From positions 372,001 through 436,000 of the forward strand of contig CAVRAZ010000006.1 in NCBI GenBank assembly GCA_963719135.1: a stretch of 64,000 nt of DNA, given 5' to 3'. Source of the DNA: CAVRAZ01 sp963719135 (lineage in GTDB: Bacteria; Pseudomonadota; Gammaproteobacteria; DSM-19610). The notes under the pieces were generated by a model, which ran no database searches, was not told the DNA's origin, and saw only the letters and a program-made list of their open reading frames with translations. Positions within the stretch are counted from its first letter, which is position 1. Each line of letters opens with the position of its first letter. Made by a program: the position numbers and the translations under genes. Below, one piece after another: positions 36,735-45,365 of the stretch.

Positions 36735-37657
36735 GGCTTACCCTCGAGTTCGCGCGTCTGATAGCGGTGGAACAGCATGATGGGAACGATCAGCAGCGCC
36801 AGCATCAGGATGGTGACGGCCGAGGCGATCGGCCAGTCACGGTTGTTGAAGAACTCCTCCCACAGGACCTTGCCGATCATCAGCACCTCGGGGCCGCCGA
36901 GCAGCTCCGGTATGACGAACTCGCCGACCGCGGGGATGAACACCAGCATGGACCCGGCGATGATGCCGCTCTTCGACAGCGGCAGGGTCACGGTCAGAAA
37001 CGTCTTCCAGGGCCGCGCGCCCAGATCGTAGGCCGCTTCGAGCAGCGTCTCGTCCAGCTTCACCAGATTCGCGTACAGCGGCAGGATCATGAACGGCAGA
37101 TAGGAATAGACGATGCCGATGTAAACCGCCATGTTGGTGTGCAGCAGGGGCAGCGGGTCGTGGATCACGCCCAGGGACATGAGCGCGTTGTTCAGATAGC
37201 CGTTGTTCTTGAGGATGCCGATCCAGGCGTAGACGCGGATCAGGAACGAGGTCCAGGACGGCACCACGATCAGCATCAGCAGGGTGCCGCGCACCGTGGC
37301 GCCGGACCGCGCGATGCCGTAGGCCATGGGATAACCGACCAACAGGCACAGAACGGTCGAGAAGAACGCGATCTTGAGCGAGTTCAGATAGGACGATACG
37401 TACAGCGAATCGGTGAACAGGAACTGGTAATTGCCGAGGTTGAGGTTGATCTGGAGGATATCGCCGGCCCACTGCAGCAGGTTGGTATACGGCGGTATGG
37501 CGATCGCCATCTGCGCAAAGCTGAGCTTGAAGACGATGACGAACGGGACCAGGAAGAACAACAGCAGCCACAGGAACGGAACGGCGATCACCAGCCGGCG
37601 CCCGAGCGCACGGCGTCTGATCCACTCCTGAACCCGGGCGATCACGGGCGCGTTCAC
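36731..37657 (-). CDS. potH: Polyamine ABC transporter permease, PotH/SpuG
   Basis: 308-residue inner-membrane permease. The EAA loop is LLEAAYDLGARPWKTFLTVTLPLS; LLMLIVVPSWTSFLIRVYAWIGIL and IPAVGEFVIPELLGG are PotB/PotH signatures. Forms a heterodimer with PotI. ATGA overlap with potG and with potI. Confidence 0.93.
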   Translation of the reverse strand: MNAPVIARVQEWIRRRALGRRLVIAVPFLWLLLFFLVPFVIVFKLSFAQMAIAIPPYTNLLQWAGDILQINLNLGNYQFLFTDSLYVSSYLNSLKIAFFSTVLCLLVGYPMAYGIARSGATVRGTLLMLIVVPSWTSFLIRVYAWIGILKNNGYLNNALMSLGVIHDPLPLLHTNMAVYIGIVYSYLPFMILPLYANLVKLDETLLEAAYDLGARPWKTFLTVTLPLSKSGIIAGSMLVFIPAVGEFVIPELLGGPEVLMIGKVLWEEFFNNRDWPIASAVTILMLALLIVPIMLFHRYQTRELEGKP

Positions 37658-38793
37658 GCGATCAACACCACACCGCTGTTCGAGTGCCAGCTCACGTAGA
37701 CTTCCTGATCCCAGGTCAGCGGGTCGTCCTTGTAGCGCTCGAGATTGGCCACGGTGGCGACGACGATCTTGCCGCTCGGCAGCCGCACGTGGTAGATCGA
37801 ATGGCTGCCGAGGTAGCCGATGTCGTGCACCACGCCGCGCGCGGAATTGTTGGATTCGGCCGGCGCCGCGCGGGCCACGTTGATCTTTTCCGGACGCACG
37901 GCCACTGCGACCTGCATGCCCTCGGTGCCGCTGAAACCGTGGCTGATGTACAGATTGTTCTCGACATCGGGTGATTTGACCACGACGTAATCCGGTTCGT
38001 CCTCAATGACTGTGCCGTCGAACAGGTTCACCGAACCGATGAAGCCGGCGCAGAAGCGGCAGTTGGGGTATTCATAGATTTCGCTGGGCGTTCCGACCTG
38101 AAGGATCTGGCCTTCGTTCATGACGCCGATGCGGCTGGCCATGCTCATGGCCTCTTCCTGATCGTGCGTGACCATCATGCAGGTGACGCCCACCCGCTCG
38201 AGGATGGCGACCAGCTCGAACTGGGTGCGCTCCCGCAGTTTCTTGTCCAGCGCACCCAGGGGTTCGTCGAGCAGCAGCAGCTTCGGCCGCTTCACCAGGC
38301 TGCGCGCCAGCGCCACGCGCTGGCGCTGGCCGCCCGAGAGCTGGTGCGGTTTGCGGCGCCGGTACCCGGTCAACTCGACCAGTTCCAGCACCTCGTCGAC
38401 CCGTTGCCGAAGTTCGCTCGCCGGCACACCGTCCTGCTTGAGGCCGAAGGCCACGTTCTGCTCGACGTTCATGTGCGGGAACAGGGCGTATGACTGGAAC
38501 ATCATGTTGACGGGACGCCGGTACGGCGGCACGCGCGACATGTCCGCGCCCTCGATGAGGATGCGCCCCTCGCTGGGCGTCTCGAACCCGGCCAGCATGC
38601 GCAGGAGCGTGGACTTGCCGCACCCCGAACTGCCCAGCAGCGCGAATATCTCGCCCTTGAAGATCTTCAGATTGACGCGGTCGACCGCATAGACGTCATC
38701 GAATTTCTTGGTGACGTTGTCGATGGTGACATGGGGCTTGGCCCCCGGGTCGCGCCAGGGCTCCGGGTTTGCACGCTGCTCGACGGATGCCAC
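37654..38793 (-). CDS. potG: Polyamine ABC transporter ATPase, PotG/SpuF
   Basis: 379 residues. Walker A GSSGCGKSTLLRML, Q-loop MFQSYALFPHM, ABC signature LSGGQRQRVALARSL, Walker B LLLLDEPLGALD, H-loop MVTHDQEEAM. The C-terminal TOBE domain (VRPEKINVA, GVVHDIGYLGSHSIYHVRL) is a regulatory domain of the CUT1/Pot group. Energises spermidine/putrescine import. Confidence 0.95.
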   Translation of the reverse strand: MASVEQRANPEPWRDPGAKPHVTIDNVTKKFDDVYAVDRVNLKIFKGEIFALLGSSGCGKSTLLRMLAGFETPSEGRILIEGADMSRVPPYRRPVNMMFQSYALFPHMNVEQNVAFGLKQDGVPASELRQRVDEVLELVELTGYRRRKPHQLSGGQRQRVALARSLVKRPKLLLLDEPLGALDKKLRERTQFELVAILERVGVTCMMVTHDQEEAMSMASRIGVMNEGQILQVGTPSEIYEYPNCRFCAGFIGSVNLFDGTVIEDEPDYVVVKSPDVENNLYISHGFSGTEGMQVAVAVRPEKINVARAAPAESNNSARGVVHDIGYLGSHSIYHVRLPSGKIVVATVANLERYKDDPLTWDQEVYVSWHSNSGVVLIA

Positions 38794-38898
38794 GGACGCG
38801 GCTCTTACAGGCTCAAGTTTGCGGACCGCCGGTCAGGCGCAGGCGAACCCGCCCTACGCCCCCGACGCGCTGACCGATCGCCAAGCGGGACGCCCCGG

Positions 38899-39999
38899 CT
38901 AGTGGCCGGTCTTGATCCGGGTCCAGGCCCGGTTGGCGACCCGGTCGATATCCGGCGGCGTGATCTTGAAGGTGTAGAGTTTGGCCTTGACGTCCGGCGG
39001 CGGATAGATCGAAGGATCGTTGCGGATGTCTTCGTCGACGAGATCGAACGAGGCGCTGTTGCCGTTGGCATAGGACACGTAATTGGAGATGGCCGCAACC
39101 ACGTCCGGGCGCAGGATGTAATTGATAAACATATGCGCGTTGTTCGGGTGTTCGGCGTCCGCCGGAATCGCCATCATGTCGAACCACAGCGCGCCGCCCT
39201 CTTTCGGAATGATGTATTTCACCGTCACGCCCTGACCGGCCTCCGAGGCGCGGTCGGCCGCCTGCAGGATGTCGCCGGACCATCCCAGCGCAATGCAGAT
39301 ATCGCCGTTGGCAAGATCGTTGATGTACTGCGACGAATGGAAATAGGTGATGTAGGGACGGACTTTCATCATCACCTTTTCGGCGGCTTTATAGTCGTCC
39401 GGATTGGTGCTGTTCGGGTCCAGGCCGAGGTAGTTCAACACGGTCGAGAGCACTTCCAGCGGCGCATCGAGCATCGCCACGCCGCAGCCCTTGAGTTTGG
39501 AAACGTACTCCGGCTTGAACAGCAGGTCCCAACTGTCGAGGGGCGTCTTGTCGCCCAGCGCCTTCTTGACCTTGTCGACGTTGTAGCCGATGCCGGTGGT
39601 CCCCCACATATACGGAATCGCGTACTGGTTGCCCGGGTCGATGTTCTCCAGCCGCTTCATCAGCTCGGGGTCGAGATTCTTGTAGTTCGGCAGCTTGCTC
39701 TTGTCGAGCTTCTGGAAGATGCCCGCCTTGATCTGGCGGCCGAGGAACGAAGCCGACGGCACCACCAGGTCGAACCCGGTGCGTCCGGCCATCAGTTTGG
39801 CTTCCAGCACCTCGTTGCTGTCGAACACGTCGTAGACCACCTTGATGCCGGTTTCCTTCTCGAAATTGGCGACGGTGTCCTCGGCGATGTAGTCGGACCA
39901 GTTGTAAACGTGCAGAACCTTTTCCTCGTCCGCGTGCAGCGCGCTGACGCTGAACGCAAGCAGGATTCCCGACAGAAAAGAAGCCGTTCTCGTGATCAT
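38899..39999 (-). CDS. potF: Polyamine periplasmic binding protein, PotF/SpuE
   Basis: 366 residues with a signal peptide (about 1-23). Polyamine-binding residues are recognisable: NWSDYI at 33-38, GWSGDI around Trp240/Asp243, and LWFDMMAIP at 271-279. Work on Pseudomonas SpuD/SpuE linked an aromatic switch here to spermidine (Trp) versus putrescine (Phe) preference. Trp272 hints at a spermidine-type protein, but the alignment is from memory. Only one binding protein is present, where P. aeruginosa has two. Confidence 0.92.
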   Translation of the reverse strand: MITRTASFLSGILLAFSVSALHADEEKVLHVYNWSDYIAEDTVANFEKETGIKVVYDVFDSNEVLEAKLMAGRTGFDLVVPSASFLGRQIKAGIFQKLDKSKLPNYKNLDPELMKRLENIDPGNQYAIPYMWGTTGIGYNVDKVKKALGDKTPLDSWDLLFKPEYVSKLKGCGVAMLDAPLEVLSTVLNYLGLDPNSTNPDDYKAAEKVMMKVRPYITYFHSSQYINDLANGDICIALGWSGDILQAADRASEAGQGVTVKYIIPKEGGALWFDMMAIPADAEHPNNAHMFINYILRPDVVAAISNYVSYANGNSASFDLVDEDIRNDPSIYPPPDVKAKLYTFKITPPDIDRVANRAWTRIKTGH

Positions 40000-40046
40000 G
40001 GTGCCTCCGACGTGAGTGTCATTATTCGGGAATCTCCGATAATTCT

Positions 40047-40072
40047 GTCATGCCGGCGAAGGCCGGGATGAC
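40047..40072. repeat. REP-like unit between spuC and potF
   Basis: GTCATGCCGGCGAAGGCCGGGATGAC, a near-perfect hairpin in the 223-bp intercistronic gap. Same family as the units at 47401-47475, 49707-49780, 53322-53391 and 55183-55263. It may lower or stabilise read-through from spuC into potF. Confidence 0.65.
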
Positions 40073-40222
40073 GTTCAAGGACTTCATCAGAGGGTCCCCG
40101 GTTCAGTTCAGCCTGTCCGCCGCTGCACGGCACAACGCTGTCGATTTCGACTTGCTGGCACGGATTACGCCCCAAATCCGTGCCCTGCTGTGAATTGGGC
40201 TGCCGTCATGGAATTGGTGATT

Positions 40223-41608
40223 CTACGCCAAGTCTATGCCAAGCTGGTCCGCCGTCAAGTCCAGACAGCGGCGCGCCAGGATGACCAGATCGTCGATCTG
40301 GTCGCGGCTGATGACCAGACTCGGCGAGATGATCATCGTGTCGCGGACCGCCCGCATGATCAGATTGTTGCTGAAGCAGAAATCCCGGCAGACGGTCCCC
40401 GCTTTGCCGACCGGATCGAAGCCGGCGCGGGTGCGTTTGTCGGACGTGAGTTCGAGCGCCCCCAGCATGCCGATGCCGCGCACTTCGCCGACCAGCGGAT
40501 GATCGCCCAGCTCGCGCCAGCGCTGCTGCAGGTAAGGCCCGATGTCCTCCGCCGCGCGCTCCACCAGCCGCTCGCGCTGCAAGAGCTGCAGATTGGCCGA
40601 GGCCACCGCACAGGCGACCGGATGGCCGGAATAGGTAAAGCCGTGGAAGAACTCGCCGCCGCGGTCGATCAGCACCTGCGTGACGCGGTCGCTGATCAAC
40701 ACGCCGCCGATCGGCTGGTAACCCGACGACAGCGCCTTGGCGATCGGCATGAAATCCGGCGTCAGCCCGTAATAGTCGCTGCCGAACCACTTGCCCAGAC
40801 GGCCGAAACCGCAGATCACTTCGTCGACGATCAGCAGGATGCCATGGCGGTCGCAGATCTCCTGAACCCTGGGCCAGTAGGTGTCGGGCGGAATGATCAC
40901 GCCGCCGGCACCCTGCACCGGCTCGCCGATGAAGGCGGCCACCTTGTCGGCGCCCAGTTCGAGAATCCGGCTCTCGAGTGCGTCGGCCGCCTTGAGTCCG
41001 TACTCGTCGGGCGACAGGTCGCCGCCGTTGGCATACCAGTAGGGCTGCTCGATGTGGACGATGCCGGGAATCGGGAGACCGCCCTGACGGTGCATGGCCT
41101 GCATCCCGCCCAGACTGGCACCGGCCATGGTGCTGCCGTGGTAGGCATTGTGCCGGCTGATGATGATGTTCCGCTCGGGCTGGCCCAGCAGGCTCCAGTA
41201 ATAGCGCAGCATGCGCACCACCGTGTCGTTGGCTTCCGATCCCGATCCGGTGAAGAAGACGTGGTTGACGTGCGCCGGCGCCAGGTCGGTGACCTGTTTG
41301 GCCAGCTCGATCGCCGGCGGGTGCGCCGTCTGGAAGAAGCTGTTGTAGTAAGGAAGCTCCTGGAGCTGGCGGCACCCGGCGTCGACCAGTTCCCGGCGTC
41401 CATAACCCGCATTGACGCACCAGAGGCCGGCCATGCCGTCGAGGATGCGATTGCCGTCGGAGTCCCACAGATACACGCCCTCGGCGCGCGTGATGATGCG
41501 CGTTCCCCTGGCGTGCAGCGCCTTGTGGTCGGTGAACGGGTGAAGATAGTGTTCACGGTCCAGCGCCTGGTACTCGCTGGTGGTTCTGGATCCCGCCGGC
41601 GTTGACAT
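40223..41608 (-). CDS. spuC: Putrescine-pyruvate aminotransferase, SpuC
   Basis: 461-residue class III PLP aminotransferase. N-terminus HYLHPFTDHKALHARGTRII is typical of SpuC. Then VFFTGSGSEANDTVVRMLRYY, NAYHGSTMAGASLGG, LIVDEVICGFGRLGKWFG and AKALSSGYQPIGGVL (PLP lysine). Moves the amino group of putrescine to pyruvate, giving 4-aminobutanal and alanine. It lies between spuB and potF, as in Pseudomonas spuABC. Confidence 0.9.
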   Translation of the reverse strand: MSTPAGSRTTSEYQALDREHYLHPFTDHKALHARGTRIITRAEGVYLWDSDGNRILDGMAGLWCVNAGYGRRELVDAGCRQLQELPYYNSFFQTAHPPAIELAKQVTDLAPAHVNHVFFTGSGSEANDTVVRMLRYYWSLLGQPERNIIISRHNAYHGSTMAGASLGGMQAMHRQGGLPIPGIVHIEQPYWYANGGDLSPDEYGLKAADALESRILELGADKVAAFIGEPVQGAGGVIIPPDTYWPRVQEICDRHGILLIVDEVICGFGRLGKWFGSDYYGLTPDFMPIAKALSSGYQPIGGVLISDRVTQVLIDRGGEFFHGFTYSGHPVACAVASANLQLLQRERLVERAAEDIGPYLQQRWRELGDHPLVGEVRGIGMLGALELTSDKRTRAGFDPVGKAGTVCRDFCFSNNLIMRAVRDTMIISPSLVISRDQIDDLVILARRCLDLTADQLGIDLA

Positions 41609-41630
41609 GGTGTGGCTCCCGTATGTGCCG

Positions 41631-42974
41631 TCAGACGTTCAACAGCAGGTATTCCCGCTCCCACGAGCTGATGACGTGGAAGAAGGCCTCGTATTCTTTT
41701 TCCTTGACGGCGCTGTACGCGGCGACGAAGCGCGCACCGAGCGTCGTGTGCAGCGGCTTGCAGTCGGCCAGCAGGCGCAGCGACTCGTGAATGCTGCGCG
41801 GCAGATCGAACGGAAAACTGTAGGCGCTGATCTCGAGCGGCGGCGTCGGGTCCAGGTCTTCCATCATGCCGAGATAGCCGCAGGCCAGCGACACCGCCAG
41901 CGCCAGATAGGGGTTGGCGTCGGCGCCCGGCACCCGGTTCTCCACGCGCGTCGCCTGCGGATCGGAATCCGGCACGCGGAACCCCGCGGTGCGGTTGTCC
42001 GGGCCCCAATGGGTGTTGATCGGCGCCGCCTTGTCACGGGCGATGCGCCGGTAGGAATTCACGTTGGGCGCGAAGAACGACATGGCCATCGGCAGGTATT
42101 TCTGCAGGCCCGCGATGTGCGACAGGAACAGCCGGCTGTACTTGCCGTTTTCGTCGATGAAGATGTTGCGCCGCGTTTCCATGTCCAGCACGCTCTGGTG
42201 AATGTGCATGGCGCTGCCCGGCTCGTCTTCCAGCGGTTTCGCCATGAAGGTCGCGTACATCTGATGGCGCAGCGCCGTTTCGCGCACCGTGCGTTTGAAC
42301 AGAAAGGTCTGGTCGGCGATATCGAGCGCCCTGCCGTGCAGAAAATTGAATTCGAGCTGGGCCGCGCCGGCCTCGTGAATCAGCGTGTCGATGTCGAGAT
42401 TCTGCGCCTCGCAATAGCGGTAGATGTCCTCGAACAGCGGATCGAACTCATTGACCGCGTCGATGCTGTAGGACTGGCGCACAGTCTCCGGGCGTCCGGA
42501 GCGTCCGATCGGCGGCTCCAGCGGATAGTCCGGATCGGCGTTGATCTTCACCAGGTAGAATTCCAGCTCGGGCGCCACCACCGGCTCCCAGCCCTGCTGT
42601 TCGTACAGGCTGAGCACCCGGCGCAGCACGTAGCGCGGCGAGATTTCCACCGGGCGGCCGTCCCGGTAGTAGCAGTCGTGGATCACCTGCGCGGTCGGTT
42701 CCCGCGCCCAGGGCACGATGCGGATCGTGTCCGGATCGGGGTGCGCGAGGATGTCGATCTCGGCCGGGTGGATGATGCTGTCGTTGTCCGGGTATTCGCC
42801 GGTGACCGTCTGGATGAACACGGACTCGGGCAGCCGCAGCCCTTCCTCCTTGCAGAACTTCGCCGCCGGCACGATCTTGCCGCGCGCCGTGCCGGACATG
42901 TCCGGCACCAGGCCTTCGACCTCGATGATGTTGCGGCTCTTCAGCCATTCCTGAATGACGTTGTCGATACTCAT
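41631..42974 (-). CDS. spuB: Glutamine synthetase-family gamma-glutamylpolyamine synthetase, SpuB
   Basis: 447 residues. Type I GS-like fold with VPDMSGTARGKIVPA near the N-terminus, ELEFYLVKI, EAGAAQLEFNFLHG, GSAMHIHQSV, FAPNVNSYRR, WGPDNRTAGFRVP and RVENRVPGADANPYLA. Ligates glutamate to putrescine or a related polyamine using ATP. ATG 42974 overlaps the spuA/puuD stop (ATGA); much longer in-frame readings run into that gene. Confidence 0.9.
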   Translation of the reverse strand: MSIDNVIQEWLKSRNIIEVEGLVPDMSGTARGKIVPAAKFCKEEGLRLPESVFIQTVTGEYPDNDSIIHPAEIDILAHPDPDTIRIVPWAREPTAQVIHDCYYRDGRPVEISPRYVLRRVLSLYEQQGWEPVVAPELEFYLVKINADPDYPLEPPIGRSGRPETVRQSYSIDAVNEFDPLFEDIYRYCEAQNLDIDTLIHEAGAAQLEFNFLHGRALDIADQTFLFKRTVRETALRHQMYATFMAKPLEDEPGSAMHIHQSVLDMETRRNIFIDENGKYSRLFLSHIAGLQKYLPMAMSFFAPNVNSYRRIARDKAAPINTHWGPDNRTAGFRVPDSDPQATRVENRVPGADANPYLALAVSLACGYLGMMEDLDPTPPLEISAYSFPFDLPRSIHESLRLLADCKPLHTTLGARFVAAYSAVKEKEYEAFFHVISSWEREYLLLNV

Positions 42975-43729
42975 ACACGACCTTTCCCATGGTTGCGGCA
43001 GGCCTCGCCGAAGGCGCGGAACAGCGCCAGCGAAAACGGATTTTCCAGCACGCGCCACTCGGGGTGCCACTGAACCCCGACGGCGAAACCGGCGGCATCG
43101 ACGACGCGGAATGCCTCGATCGTACCGTCCGGCGCCAGCGCCTCGACGGCCAGACCGTCGCCAAGGCGGTCCACGCCCTGGCCATGCAAGGAATTGACCA
43201 GGAGGCGGCCGGTGCCGGCCAGCCGCGCCAGCAGCCCGCCCTCCGCCAACGCGACTTCGTGCGCCGGACCGTACTGAACCTCGAGCGGGTCGTTGGTGTC
43301 CTCGCGGTGGTCCTGCCTGCCGGGCACCTCGTGGACCTTCTGGTGCAGGCTGCCGCCGAAGGCCACGTTCATCTCTTGGAAACCCCGGCACAGCGCCAGC
43401 ACGGGAACGGCGGCGGCGACCGCAGCCCGGATCAGCGGCAGCGTGGTCGCGTCGCGCTGCGGATCGTGCGGCGTGTCCGGGTCGCTGTCGGGTCCGGCAT
43501 AGTGGCGGGGTTCGACGTTGGAGGGGCTGCCGGTCAACAGCAAACCGTCCAGATGCGCCAGAAATTCGCCGGCTTCGACGGCGTCCCCCACTGCCGGAAT
43601 CAGCAGCGGGAGGCCCCCGGCGGCCTGCAGCACGGCGGCGATGTATTTCTCGCCGGCGATATGGAAAAAGTGCGGCGCAAGCTCCCGCCGGCAGGTCGAG
43701 ACACCAATCAGTGGTCTGGAAGCAGTCAT
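42971..43729 (-). CDS. puuD: Gamma-glutamyl-GABA hydrolase, PuuD/SpuA
   Basis: 252 residues, class I glutamine-amidotransferase-like hydrolase. Nucleophile Cys in PVLALCRGFQEMNVAFGGSLHQ, HGQGVDRL, and the His/Glu pair in GVQWHPEW complete the triad. Cleaves gamma-glutamyl-GABA to glutamate and GABA. ATG 43729 is preferred; an in-frame TTG at 43735 overlaps a PuuR-box-like site. First gene of the minus-strand spu run. Confidence 0.92.
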   Translation of the reverse strand: MTASRPLIGVSTCRRELAPHFFHIAGEKYIAAVLQAAGGLPLLIPAVGDAVEAGEFLAHLDGLLLTGSPSNVEPRHYAGPDSDPDTPHDPQRDATTLPLIRAAVAAAVPVLALCRGFQEMNVAFGGSLHQKVHEVPGRQDHREDTNDPLEVQYGPAHEVALAEGGLLARLAGTGRLLVNSLHGQGVDRLGDGLAVEALAPDGTIEAFRVVDAAGFAVGVQWHPEWRVLENPFSLALFRAFGEACRNHGKGRV

Positions 43730-43736
43730 GATCAAA

Positions 43737-43750
43737 CGTTCATTTTCTTA
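43737..43750 (-). promoter_or_regulatory. PuuR-box-like site before puuD/spuA
   Basis: The minus strand reads TAAGAAAATGAACG, close to the E. coli PuuR consensus AAAATATAATGAACA in its ATGAAC half. It lies directly upstream of ATG 43729. The match is partial; a puuR gene is present at 55327-55869. Confidence 0.4.
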
Positions 43751-43955
43751 AACGATAGCACAGGGTCCCGGAACCCGCCAGACACCGCCGGGAGGTTGCG
43801 GAAGCGGCCGCAGCGGCGCTGAAAAAACCGGGCATACCGGCACAAAAGGTACAACAAAGACGGGCATTGCGCCGGTACCGGCCGAGCCGGCCGCAGCGCG
43901 ACCGGAGCGGCGGCGACACCTTGACAGCTCCCGGCGCATGGATTCCACTATACAT

Positions 43956-43968
43956 AAAATATTAAACA
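43956..43968 (+). promoter_or_regulatory. PuuR-box-like site before spuI
   Basis: AAAATATTAAACA differs from the E. coli PuuR consensus AAAATATAATGAACA mainly by two missing bases. It is 16 bp before the spuI ATG in an otherwise GC-rich spacer. With the site at 43737 it brackets the divergent control region. Confidence 0.45.
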
Positions 43969-43983
43969 AGCAGGCCTCTTCCC

Positions 43984-45354
43984 ATGCCAGCGACACCCGT
44001 CACAGACGAGATCGGAAGCTTCCTCGCACAACACCCGGACACCCGCGTGATCGAGCTGCTGGTGCCGGACACCAACGGAATATTCCGCGGCAAGCGCATC
44101 GAACGCCATCTGCTGGAAAAGGCCGGGAGCGAAGGCGTCTGCCTGCCCGGCTCGCTGTTCGGCATGGACATCACCGGGACCACGGTCGAGGAAACCGGCC
44201 TGGGCTTCGACGAGGGCGACGCCGACCGCCTCTGCTGGCCGGTGCCCGGCACCCTGAGCGTGGTTCCCTGGCAGGCGCGCCCCACGGCGCAGATGCTCCT
44301 GGCGATGTACGAGAACGACGGCCGCCCCTTTTTCGCCGACCCGCGCCATGTGCTGGACGGCGTTCTGGCGCAGTTCCGCGACGCGGGCCTCGTGCCGGTG
44401 GTCGCGCTGGAAATGGAGTTCTACCTGATCGATCTGGAGCGCACGCCGGACGGCACGCCGCAACCGCCGCGTTCGCCGGTCACCGCCGAGCGCGAGCGCA
44501 GCACCCAGGTCTACGGCATGCGCGAACTGGACGAATACCGGCGCGTGCTGGAAGCCATCGAGGACGCGGCCGCACGCCAGCACATCCCCGGCGACACCGC
44601 GGTGTCGGAATACGCGCCGGGCCAGTACGAAATCAATCTGCAGCATCAGGACGACGCGCTGCGCGCGTGCGACCACGCCATCCTGCTCAAACACCTGATC
44701 AAGAACGTGGTGCGCAGTCAGGGCATGGACGTCACCTTCATGGCCAAACCCTATACCGACCTGGCCGGCAGCGGCATGCACATCCACGTCAGCGTGGTGG
44801 ACGAAGCCGGCAACAACATCTTCCAGGGAACCGATGCGAAAGGCAGCGACCGGCTGCGTCACGCGGTCGGCGGCCTGCTGGCCGCTATGGCCGAATCGAT
44901 GGCCCTGTTCGCGCCGAACGCCAATTCCTTCCGCCGCTTTCAGGAAGGCGCCTTCGTCCCGACCAGCCCCGACTGGGGCTACAACAACCGCACGACCGCG
45001 CTGCGCATCCCTGCCGGCAGCGATTCAGCGAAACGCGTCGAGCACCGCGTGCCGGGCGCGGATGCCAACCCCTATCTGCTGACCGCCGCCGTGCTCGCGG
45101 GCATCCACCACGGACTCGCCGAAGCGCTCGAACCGGTGGCGGCCACCGCCGGCAATGCGTACCCACAGCGCGCCGGCGGCCTGCCGCTGACCTGGCTGCG
45201 CGCGCTGGAACGGTTCCGCGAGGGGCGCATTCTGCCGGCCTATCTGAACGCCGACTTCCGCCGCGTCTATATCGCGAGCAAGAACCATGAGCGTCAGGTT
45301 TTCAACCGGTGCGTGACGGCCCTGGAATACGAGTGGTATCTGCGCACCGTCTGA
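43984..45354 (+). CDS. spuI: Glutamine synthetase-family gamma-glutamylputrescine synthetase, SpuI/PuuA
   Basis: 456 residues, second GS-like enzyme, divergent from puuD-spuB. Shows LLVPDTNGIFRGKRIER, EMEFYLIDLE, YAPGQYEINLQHQ, GSGMHIHVSV, FAPNANSFRRF, WGYNNRTTALRIP and RVEHRVPGADANPYLL. Most like SpuI/PuuA. The two GS paralogues probably differ in preferred amine (putrescine, spermidine, ethanolamine); the sequence alone does not decide this. Followed 11 bp later by puuB. Confidence 0.9.
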   Translation: MPATPVTDEIGSFLAQHPDTRVIELLVPDTNGIFRGKRIERHLLEKAGSEGVCLPGSLFGMDITGTTVEETGLGFDEGDADRLCWPVPGTLSVVPWQARPTAQMLLAMYENDGRPFFADPRHVLDGVLAQFRDAGLVPVVALEMEFYLIDLERTPDGTPQPPRSPVTAERERSTQVYGMRELDEYRRVLEAIEDAAARQHIPGDTAVSEYAPGQYEINLQHQDDALRACDHAILLKHLIKNVVRSQGMDVTFMAKPYTDLAGSGMHIHVSVVDEAGNNIFQGTDAKGSDRLRHAVGGLLAAMAESMALFAPNANSFRRFQEGAFVPTSPDWGYNNRTTALRIPAGSDSAKRVEHRVPGADANPYLLTAAVLAGIHHGLAEALEPVAATAGNAYPQRAGGLPLTWLRALERFREGRILPAYLNADFRRVYIASKNHERQVFNRCVTALEYEWYLRTV

Positions 45355-45365
45355 GCGCGGCGGCC

